DNA of 36,991 nt, taken from positions 1 through 36,991 of the forward strand of contig NZ_BLRZ01000005.1 in the NCBI RefSeq assembly GCF_013281975.1, written 5' to 3'. This DNA comes from Candidatus Hakubella thermalkaliphila (GTDB lineage: Bacteria; Actinomycetota; Humimicrobiia; Hakubellales; Hakubellaceae). Positions 30,782 to 36,991 of this stretch are shown here, piece by piece. Position 1 is the stretch's first letter. Each line of letters starts with the position of its first letter. Both the position numbers and the translations under genes were made by a program. The notes beneath the pieces are model-generated. The model made no database searches, was not told the origin of the DNA, and saw only the letters and a program-made list of their open reading frames with translations.

Positions 30782-31585
30782 TTATGAACGAACGGGATGA
30801 TACAGAAGACTCGAAAGGAAAAAGATAATAGCAACAACAGCTATACTTCCCCCGCTGGCAAGTCCAAAATAATACGATAAAAATAAACCCACAATTACTG
30901 AAAGAAGAGAAAATATCACTGCAAGTAGAATTGTCTGTTTAAAACTTCGCTTAAATTGGATGGCCGTAATTCCCGGAATAACCATAAGCGCTCCGATGAG
31001 CAGAACACCCACAATTCGTATGGAAAGTGCTACAGTCAGTGCAGAAAGAATCATTAAAAGAAGGCTTAGTTTCTCAACTGGCAAACCGGCAACCTTTGCC
31101 GCCTCCTCGTCAAAGGCGATAAAGAATAATTCTTTATACACCAAATACATAGTGCTTAATATAACTACACCCAGACCGCCTATGAGGTAAAGATCACTCG
31201 TCAGTACGGTAGTGATACTCCCAAAAAGAAAACTAAGAAGACTGGCGTTGAATCCTTTTGCCAGGCTAATAATTACTGTGGCAATCGCCAAACTTCCAGA
31301 GAGAAAGAGGGCAAGAATTGATTCCCCGTAAATTTTCGTTCTCGCTCTTAGCCTTTCCATACCAACTGCCCCGATAAGCGACGTGGCAAGCGCAGTTAAT
31401 ATAGGATTCGTATACGTCAGTACTCCCACGGCGATACCAAGCAAAGATACATGAGCAAGCGTGTCGGCAAATAGGGAATAACGTCTAACAATGAGAAAAA
31501 CGCCAATAATGGGAGCAATTACGGCAATTATGAGCCCTGCCGCAAAGGCTCGTATCATAAAACTATATTGAAAAATTTCTAGCAT
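30782..31585 (-). CDS. znuB: Zinc (or manganese) ABC transporter permease
   Basis: A 267-aa ABC-3 family permease with about eight membrane segments. FLIVRRYSLFADTLAHVSLLG and RIVGVLLIGALMVIPGITAI are typical of ZnuB/TroC. It is the last gene of the operon, 7 bp after znuC. The zinc call rests on the neighbouring Zur-type regulator and the His-rich ZnuA; manganese cannot be ruled out. The gene is more AT-rich than the ribosomal block. Confidence 0.88.
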   Translation of the reverse strand: MLEIFQYSFMIRAFAAGLIIAVIAPIIGVFLIVRRYSLFADTLAHVSLLGIAVGVLTYTNPILTALATSLIGAVGMERLRARTKIYGESILALFLSGSLAIATVIISLAKGFNASLLSFLFGSITTVLTSDLYLIGGLGVVILSTMYLVYKELFFIAFDEEAAKVAGLPVEKLSLLLMILSALTVALSIRIVGVLLIGALMVIPGITAIQFKRSFKQTILLAVIFSLLSVIVGLFLSYYFGLASGGSIAVVAIIFFLSSLLYHPVRS

Positions 31586-31592
31586 ATCTTAA

Positions 31593-32336
31593 TTAGTGGC
31601 CATGGAGAATAAACTTTACATTTTTTCCGTAAACCTTTTCCAATTGCTCCTCTTTAAAAATCTCTCGCGGCGTGCCATGGTAAACTAGTCCGCGGTTGAG
31701 ACAAATAAGGCACGATGCTTGATTGGCCAACACGTCAATGTCATGAGAGACAAATAGTATGGTCAGTCCGAGTCTTATGTTCAAATCTTCCAGAAATTGA
31801 TAAAAATTTTCTTGCGAGGGCAGATCGACGCCGACTGCTGGCTCATCAAGAATAAGAAGCTCTGGCTCACTGGCAAGGGCCCGTGCGATGAATACGCGCT
31901 GACGTTCTCCGCCTGACAGATCCGCGATCAGCCGATGCTTCAGATGTTCGATGCCGCTTATATGGAGTGCTTTGTTTATCGCGCCTACGTCAGTCTGGGA
32001 AAATTTTCTAAGCATTCCTCGCCTGGCAATACGTCCTTGACCGACTACTTCTTCTACGGTGATTGGGAAGTGGATGTTAATTTGGGTGGCTCTTTGCGGC
32101 ACATAACCAATCTTTGACCAATCGCGAAAAATATTAGTATCTTGACCAAACAAGGTAATATGTCCAGAGGTGGGACGAAGTAAACCCAAAATAACCTTTA
32201 CGAAAGTGGTTTTCCCGCCGCCATTTGGGCCAAGGATGCCCGCATATTCGCCTTTCTCTATGGCAACACTGATATTTACAAGTACGGGTTCGCCATTGTA
32301 ACTAAAATTTACATCTTTTAATTCGATGAGGTTCAT
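31593..32336 (-). CDS. znuC: Zinc ABC transporter ATPase
   Basis: A 247-aa ATPase with Walker A GPNGGGKTT, Q loop VPQRATQINIHFPITV (the pattern of metal-type ATPases), signature LSGGERQRV, Walker B LLILDEPAVGVD and switch SHD. It lies 7 bp after znuA and 7 bp before znuB, so the three are coexpressed. Confidence 0.92.
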   Translation of the reverse strand: MNLIELKDVNFSYNGEPVLVNISVAIEKGEYAGILGPNGGGKTTFVKVILGLLRPTSGHITLFGQDTNIFRDWSKIGYVPQRATQINIHFPITVEEVVGQGRIARRGMLRKFSQTDVGAINKALHISGIEHLKHRLIADLSGGERQRVFIARALASEPELLILDEPAVGVDLPSQENFYQFLEDLNIRLGLTILFVSHDIDVLANQASCLICLNRGLVYHGTPREIFKEEQLEKVYGKNVKFILHGH

Positions 32337-32343
32337 AGATCAT

Positions 32344-33387
32344 CTATTGACATTCCAGCGCTAGTCGTAAATTTTCAAGATTCTCTGTCATAAGGCTAAA
32401 ATAGTCCCTTCCGTTTTCAATGTCCTCTGTTGTAATGTCTTCGGGCGGATTCAATACCAGTGTTTTTGCTCCGGTTTCCTTAGCGATAGTTTCCGTGAGT
32501 TTTGGGTTGCCAATAAGCCTCTCCATAAATATATAGTTGATATTTTTTTCTTTGATTAACTCAACAATTTCGGCCAACTTCGCCGGGGATGGGTCTTCTT
32601 CAAAAATGCCGGCAATCGGAATCTGCGTCAGGTTGTATCGCTTAGCCAGATAGGCAAATGCAGCGTGCGAAGTAATAAAATCTCTTCTTTGGCATGAGGC
32701 AAGCCCCGCCTTAAATCGGTTGTCCAAATCTATAAGTTTGCGTTTATAAGATGTTGCGTTATTTTGATAGAAACTGGTATTTGCCGGGTCAATCTCGGAA
32801 AGTTTTTGAGTGATATTGTTTACTATTTCCTGAACAAGAACGGGGTCGGCTAAAATGTGAGGATCAAATAAATGTTCCTCATTTGCCTCGTCTTCGTGTC
32901 CATGTTCGTGTTCATGTCCGACGATCGCCGGAAGGAGAGATAGGCCAGTGCTTGCTTGTACTGTTGCCATTTTTAGGTCGGGCAAAATCCGATCTGCCCA
33001 GGGCTCAAAGCCAGCTCCGACAAAAACAAAAAGTTGCGACTGCTCGATGGTAACTCGATCTTGCGGAGTAGGAGTGAATTCATGAGGTTCTGTCCCCGGT
33101 GGTATTAGGGAAGACACTTCCACCCTTTCCTTTCCGACCGCCTTCACGAACTCAGCTAACGGATAGACGGTCGTTGCAACTTTAATTTTATCTAATCTCC
33201 CGCTTAGCTGTTGGGCAGGCTCGGTTGGGGTGGGGGCTTCCACTGCCGGCGCGGGCTCGGCTGGCTCGGGGGCGGCCGGCGCGGGCGCACAGGCGGTCAG
33301 GCTTAGAGCCAGGGAAAGCAATCCCGCCATAGCCAGGATAATCCACTTGCTTCTTGTCTCACATTTTTTTCTTACATTGGCTTGCAT
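32344..33387 (-). CDS. znuA: Zinc-binding lipoprotein
   Basis: A 347-aa cluster A-I (ZnuA/TroA) binding protein. Lipobox SLTAC (Cys33) and a Pro/Ala/Glu linker come first. The mature domain has metal-ligand regions PGTEPHEFTPTP, LFDPHILADP and ITSHAAFAYLA, and a His-rich loop GHEHEHGHEDE typical of zinc rather than manganese proteins. Its first about 60 residues are nearly those of PstS in this window and are GC-rich, while the mature part is AT-richer. This suggests the secretion leader was exchanged. Confidence 0.93.
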   Translation of the reverse strand: MQANVRKKCETRSKWIILAMAGLLSLALSLTACAPAPAAPEPAEPAPAVEAPTPTEPAQQLSGRLDKIKVATTVYPLAEFVKAVGKERVEVSSLIPPGTEPHEFTPTPQDRVTIEQSQLFVFVGAGFEPWADRILPDLKMATVQASTGLSLLPAIVGHEHEHGHEDEANEEHLFDPHILADPVLVQEIVNNITQKLSEIDPANTSFYQNNATSYKRKLIDLDNRFKAGLASCQRRDFITSHAAFAYLAKRYNLTQIPIAGIFEEDPSPAKLAEIVELIKEKNINYIFMERLIGNPKLTETIAKETGAKTLVLNPPEDITTEDIENGRDYFSLMTENLENLRLALECQ

Positions 33388-33489
33388 CTTTCTCCCTCCG
33401 TATCTTTTTGGCTAGAATTTTTGGACCAAGGTCTAGTCTTATTACCTCGGTCTTTAGAATTAATCTGAACTATTTGGGGCTCATCGTGA
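33233..33489 (-). repeat. Duplicated leader/signal-peptide cassette, znuA copy
   Basis: Matches 27250-27493. It covers the linker, signal peptide, ribosome site and about 100 bp upstream of znuA. The znuA copy has 12 extra bp (around ACCTCGGTCTTT) in the untranslated part. Confidence 0.85.
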
Positions 33490-33522
33490 TATGGAAAGTT
33501 GTTTTGTGTGCTATTTGTTCGC

Positions 33523-33942
33523 CTATTGGCATTTTTTACAAAGACCTAAAAATTCTACAAGATGGTGCTCAACTTTAAATTGTTTTTGTGAAAGTGTTTG
33601 TTCTATCTGCTTTATTTTTTTCTCTACGTGTAATAAGTCTTCAACCTCTCCACATTTTTGACACACGGCATGGTGATGGTGCATAATCGCTAGCTCGAAT
33701 CTATCCTTCTTTTCTCCAAAAGTTATTTTTCTTACCACACCTTGCTCCAGGAGAAAAGCGAGTTCGCGGTAGACAGAAGTTTTATGAACGATGACTTTTT
33801 CCTTTTTGAGGTGTTCGATAATCTCTCCCGCAGAAAGAGGCTTTTTTGAAATTCCAAGTTCTTCGATCAGGGTTTTTCGTAATTGAGTGATTCGAAATTT
33901 TTTATTACGAAGTTGGTTGATTAGGGCAACAGTGTGGCTCAT
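33523..33942 (-). CDS. zur: Fur-family regulator, probably Zur
   Basis: A 139-aa Fur-family repressor. The winged helix (RITQLRKTLIEELGISKKPL, TSVYRELAFLLEQGVV) is followed by the metal-sensing HHHHAVC and two structural CxxC pairs (CQKCGE and CKKCQ at the C terminus). Its position as first gene before znuACB points to zinc control of that operon. No clear inverted Zur box was recognised. The gene is AT-rich like znuBC. Confidence 0.85.
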   Translation of the reverse strand: MSHTVALINQLRNKKFRITQLRKTLIEELGISKKPLSAGEIIEHLKKEKVIVHKTSVYRELAFLLEQGVVRKITFGEKKDRFELAIMHHHHAVCQKCGEVEDLLHVEKKIKQIEQTLSQKQFKVEHHLVEFLGLCKKCQ

Positions 33943-34102
33943 GTGGTTATTCTAATGCAACCGAGTAGCGTTTGTCAATAGAGCGAACCTCCGGAAAGCT
34001 ATGCCATTCCCCCCTCTATCCCCTGGCGGTATAATAAACCCGTAGAACTGGGTCCAGATTAAAAATAGAGATGAAATTGAAAAGAAGGGGGAGTGGTATC
34101 TC

Positions 34103-35212
34103 TTGGCCAGTAAGGTCTATTTCACCACTGCCCGAACCAGAAGCGGAAGAAATCTTCTGGACAAGACGGCCAGCCTTTTTGAGCGGGCTGGCTTTGGAAA
34201 GTTTATCCAGAAAGATGATTTGGTAGCCATAAAACTACATATAGGTGAGCCAGGTAATCTGGCTTTTCTCCAGCCGCCCCTGGTGCGTCGGGTGGTGGAA
34301 AAAATTAAAGAGAAGGGCGGTAAACCCTTTCTTACCGACTCCAATACTCTTTATGGGGGCTACCGCTCCAATGCTGTGGACCACATGGAGAGTGCTTTAA
34401 AAAATGGTTTCAGCTATGAGACAGTAGGGGCGCCCTTTATTGTGGCTGATGGCCTGCGGGGCCAGGAGTATGAAGTGGTATCCATCGACGGAGTGCGTCT
34501 GAAGGAGGCCCGCATCGGTGCTGCTCTGGCCCGGGCCGATGCCATGATCGCCCTCACTCATTTCAAGGGACACGGGGCGACAGGGTTTGGAGGAGCTCTC
34601 AAAAATGTGGGCATGGGAGGAGCCTGTCGGGCGGGTAAGCAAATCCAACATTCCTCGCTTAAGCCCAGGATTGACCAGAGCAAATGTACGGGCTGTAAGA
34701 GGTGCGTCAAAGTCTGTCCCGAGGAAGCTATCGCTTTGGATGAGGCCAAGAAGGCCTTCATAGATTATTCTTTATGTATTGGATGTGCTGAATGTACCAT
34801 AACTTGCCTGGAGGGAGCCATTGCGGTTAACTGGGACCAGGGAGAAGAAGGGAGTCTCCAGGAGAGGATGTCTGAATACACTCTGGGAGTAGTGGTCACC
34901 AAACCGGGAAAGTGTGGCTTTATGAACTTTCTCTTGAACATCTCCCCAGATTGGGATTGTCCCGGATGGAGTGATGTTCCTATCGTGCCTAACCTGGGCA
35001 TCCTGGCCTCCACCGACCCCATTGCTATTGATCAGGCTTCGGTAGATCTGGTGAATTCAGCTCCTGGTCTACCTGATTCCCGCCTGGGCGATCAGTTGAG
35101 GGCTTCCGATAAGTTTGCCGTGGTTCATAAGATTGACTGGAGCTATCAGTTGAAGCATGGGGAGAAGATCGGTCTGGGGAATCGGGAGTATGAGCTAATT
35201 GAGATCGAATAA
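34103..35212 (+). CDS. DUF362 protein with two [4Fe-4S] ferredoxin motifs
   Basis: A 369-aa protein. The N-terminal DUF362 domain includes VAIKLHIGEPGNLAFL, FLTDSNTLYGG and LTHFKGHGATGFGGALKNVG. A two-cluster ferredoxin region at about residues 190-245 has CTGCKRCVKVCP and CIGCAECTITC. The C-terminal part (VVTKPGKCGFMNFLLNISPD) is conserved in the family. It probably transfers electrons in an anaerobe, but the substrate is unknown. The start is TTG after AAGGGGGAG. A TATAAT lies at 34030-34035. Confidence 0.88.
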   Translation: MASKVYFTTARTRSGRNLLDKTASLFERAGFGKFIQKDDLVAIKLHIGEPGNLAFLQPPLVRRVVEKIKEKGGKPFLTDSNTLYGGYRSNAVDHMESALKNGFSYETVGAPFIVADGLRGQEYEVVSIDGVRLKEARIGAALARADAMIALTHFKGHGATGFGGALKNVGMGGACRAGKQIQHSSLKPRIDQSKCTGCKRCVKVCPEEAIALDEAKKAFIDYSLCIGCAECTITCLEGAIAVNWDQGEEGSLQERMSEYTLGVVVTKPGKCGFMNFLLNISPDWDCPGWSDVPIVPNLGILASTDPIAIDQASVDLVNSAPGLPDSRLGDQLRASDKFAVVHKIDWSYQLKHGEKIGLGNREYELIEIE

Positions 35213-35308
35213 ATGAATTATTGGTGGACTGTCCACTAATCTCCATAGAGCTTCTCCGGTTCTGAAGTCTTTTCCATGGGGGTGGCGCTAGACCTGCGGA
35301 GATTTGTT

Positions 35309-35593
35309 ATGGGCGAACTAATTGCTGAGAACATCGAAGTGACATTCGAGCAGAGAATAGGTGGAAAGCTTCCGCTGGCTTTCCGATGGCGGGGTGAAGG
35401 TTACGAGATTCAGAAAGTGCTGGAAGTGTGGGAGGAACACGGCTTAGGCAAAGCTCCTCTGCGGCGCCCCCATTGGTGGCAGCGGCGTCATCGGGTCCAC
35501 TATATCGTCAAACTTGAGGATGGAGAGACCTACGAGATCTACTGGGATAGGGGATCCAAAAAGAAGGACTGGACTCTTTTGAAGCGGATTTGA
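35309..35593 (+). CDS. DUF6504-like small protein
   Basis: A 94-aa protein: GKLPLAFRWRGEGYEIQKVL, then WWQRRHRVHYIVKLEDGETY and EIYWDRGSKKKDWTLLKRI. The P-x-x-F-W-R-G-x-Y...V pattern with tryptophans and a YRV-like strand is that of DUF6504 in actinobacteria. The frame is open from ATG 35276, but CGGAGA before ATG 35309 fits better. The function is unknown. It lies about 100 bp after the DUF362 gene. Confidence 0.6.
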   Translation: MGELIAENIEVTFEQRIGGKLPLAFRWRGEGYEIQKVLEVWEEHGLGKAPLRRPHWWQRRHRVHYIVKLEDGETYEIYWDRGSKKKDWTLLKRI

Positions 35594-35758
35594 AACAAAA
35601 ATTTGAAACAAAACAGTGTATCCCTGCCTATTTAGAATTTCCGAGAATCCTTACTTTTTCAGTTTTTTATTCACGGAGCTCTTCTCTCGGGTTTCTTCTC
35701 TGAAAAAAGTAAATCGATTTTCCTGTGACACATATCCTACTCTCAGGAGACATGATAA

Positions 35759-36178
35759 TTGTTGGCCTATAATTCCACTCGCCAGCTTATTCTCTGCCAG
35801 AACGTATGTGTGGCCGATACTTTTGTAAAAAGGCTTTTGGGGGCCACCAAAGAAATCGCCCATGCGCCGCGGCGCACCACGTCGCATGAAAATGGGGTTA
35901 TTTTCAAGGGAGACTTTGGAAATTCCTATGACGGGATCTTAATTAGACCGTGCCGATCGATCCACACTTTTTTCTTGAAATATCCTCTGGATGTGATCTT
36001 TTTGGACCAAAACAAGCACATCTGCAGGATTTACTCCCACCTGAAGCCCTTCCGGATCACCCCCCTGATTCCCTCAGCCCAAATGGTATTGGAGCTGATG
36101 GGGGGCACTCTTCTTCCCTCCATGGCTCAAAAGGGGGATATTGTTATTTTCTTAGATAGAGAACCGGATAGATCTTAG
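35759..36178 (+). CDS. DUF192 family protein with an in-frame palindromic insert
   Basis: A 139-aa protein: NVCVADTFVKRLLG, then RPCRSIHTFFLKYPLDVIFL and LKPFRITPLIPSAQMVLEL, a clear DUF192 match. The usual distance from ADTF to the PC of the next motif is about 28 residues; here it is 47. The extra about 19 residues (near 30-51, APRRTTSHENGVIFK) are encoded by the palindromic element that also occurs at 11248-11321. AGGAGA at 35745-35750 supports the TTG start. Many DUF192 proteins have an N-terminal signal, but none is seen here. Confidence 0.85.
   Translation: MLAYNSTRQLILCQNVCVADTFVKRLLGATKEIAHAPRRTTSHENGVIFKGDFGNSYDGILIRPCRSIHTFFLKYPLDVIFLDQNKHICRIYSHLKPFRITPLIPSAQMVLELMGGTLLPSMAQKGDIVIFLDREPDRS
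35833..35912 (+). repeat. Palindromic dispersed element, copy B inside the DUF192 gene
   Basis: Core 35859-35912 matches 11268-11321 at 52 of 54 positions. It contains GCGCCGCGGCGC (perfect palindrome), arms CATGCG/CGCATG and a GAAAAT gggg tt ATTTTC hairpin, and to the left CTTTTGG/CCAAAG. The 54-bp core is a multiple of three, so the frame continues through it. Confidence 0.8.
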
Positions 36179-36297
36179 CAGAGAGCTACAGCCAGGGTCT
36201 ATCCGACGGGATTTTCTGGGAACATTCTATCCCTTCCTGGTAGCCATGGGGTATTCTCTCAGATTTTAATACCTGCCGATGTCTCCCCTTCAATTTC

Positions 36298-36326
36298 TTT
36301 ACAGAGGCCCTTCCTTTTGGTATAAT
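36298..36326 (+). promoter_or_regulatory. Sigma-70-type promoter before the cpaB-like gene
   Basis: TTTACA (36298-36303), a 17-bp spacer and TATAAT (36321-36326) with extended -10 TGG. The leader to the ATG at 36517 would be about 185 nt long. That leader is AT-rich with short inverted repeats (GTCC attgatca GGAC). Nothing else is recognised in the 36179-36516 gap. Confidence 0.65.
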
Positions 36327-36516
36327 ACACTTATACACATTTAACTAGAAACTTATATACAGTAATCATCCATAATCGCTGGGCACCGGCTCCAATAATA
36401 ATGGAAATGTTCATTTATGTCCATTGATCAGGACCTTTGTCTTACTCACTGTGGATGATCAAAAGCTCCCACTGATGTTGGAAGGCTCACATATATCTCA
36501 CCTATATAAGTAACAT

Positions 36517-36991
36517 ATGGGACTGCATAAAGTGCGAAGATCAGAATTAAAGAAGCTTCCCTTTCCCCATAAGAATCGCCTCCGAAGGCTTTTGACGGCC
36601 GCCTTTCTTCTATCTCTGGGGATCCTGGTACTGGGCTACATATCCTTTCTCCGCAGCCAGATATTCGGTGAAGATGATCTGACCGTGGTAGTTATGGCCG
36701 GCCTGGATATTCCGAAATATACCATCATCAGGGAAGAAATGCTAAAGGTCAGAAAAGTCCCCCGTCTCTTTGCCCATCCAGAAGCCATCTCCCAGCCTGA
36801 CCAAATAGTGGGGAAGATATCTCAGAGGGATATATTCAAGGAGGAGGTTTTCCTTCCGGCTATGGTGGTAAGAGGAACCCAGGGTGAGCTTCGGATCTCT
36901 CATGCCATTCCCGATAATCTCCGACTGGTCTCGGTTCCCATAGGTACAGCTCTTCTAGAAGCAGACGTCCTCCGCCCCGGGGATAGGGTGG
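36517..36991 (+). CDS. cpaB: CpaB/SAF-domain pilus assembly protein, N-terminal part
   Basis: The frame is open to the window end (at least 158 aa). A basic N terminus is followed by one membrane helix (FLLSLGILVLGYISFL), then VVVMAGLDIPKYTIIREEML, the SAF domain (antifreeze/flagellar P-ring fold) as in CpaB of Flp/Tad pili. The later AIPDNLRLVSVPIGTALLEA matches the second conserved region of CpaB. No strong ribosome site precedes the ATG. The rest of a tad locus would be expected beyond the window. Confidence 0.75.
   Translation, partial: MGLHKVRRSELKKLPFPHKNRLRRLLTAAFLLSLGILVLGYISFLRSQIFGEDDLTVVVMAGLDIPKYTIIREEMLKVRKVPRLFAHPEAISQPDQIVGKISQRDIFKEEVFLPAMVVRGTQGELRISHAIPDNLRLVSVPIGTALLEADVLRPGDRV

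Noticed and set aside
1-36991. CRISPR arrays, rRNA genes and phage genes
   Set aside because: No regularly spaced direct repeats with unique spacers, no rRNA-like sequence and no capsid, portal or integrase-like genes were seen. The only regular spacing (11 bp at 27766-27815) is a regulator-binding array.

Overview
The window is bacterial chromosome. The order adk-map-infA-rpmJ-rpsM-rpsK-rpsD-rpoA-rplQ-truA-rplM-rpsI-glmM-glmS-acpS-nnr-alr resembles actinobacterial chromosomes. Strong Shine-Dalgarno sites, many TTG/GTG starts, zinc-type S4 and Adk, and a pair of acyl-CoA dehydratase activase-related proteins fit a deep-branching, possibly anaerobic or thermophilic actinobacterium of the Hakubella type. 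That placement is inference from memory of gene order, not a search.

Layout. 1-960: 3' end of a group II intron (maturase tail and domain V). 998-13600: housekeeping run for nucleotide balance, translation, transcription and cell-wall amino-sugar supply, ending with acpS and nnr. 13557-16970: accessory island between nnr and alr, bounded by a 142-bp direct repeat. It holds small toxin-antitoxin-like genes, broken toxins, a broken ABC transporter, and three attC-like folded sites that suggest an integron cassette array without a visible integrase. 17077-21006: alr, a lipoprotein and two COG3580/COG3581-type proteins. 21175-27856: phosphate regulon, with phoB/phoR-type genes on + convergent with pstSCAB on -, and five TTAAAC-like boxes at exact 11-bp spacing upstream of pstS. 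27857-30165: arsC, a fused MNT-HEPN protein and a DUF1287 protein. 30294-30679: an IS200/IS605-like remnant and tRNA-Pro(CGG). 30782-33942: zinc uptake operon zur-znuA-znuC-znuB. 34103-36178: a DUF362 ferredoxin-type protein, a DUF6504-like protein and a DUF192 protein. 36517-end: start of a CpaB/SAF pilus-assembly gene.

The main theme is small repeats that interact with genes. (1) A 54-bp core palindromic element occurs upstream of acpS and again inside the DUF192 reading frame, where it adds about 19 residues. (2) Nnr carries an in-frame insertion of about 70 residues. (3) A 144-bp MITE-like element with long terminal inverted repeats and a 6-bp target duplication sits at the glmM stop codon, before glmS. 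(4) An 81-bp repeat flanks the phoR-type kinase gene. (5) The leader, signal peptide and Pro/Ala/Glu linker of pstS and znuA are near-identical although the mature proteins are unrelated. (6) infA appears to start with ATT.
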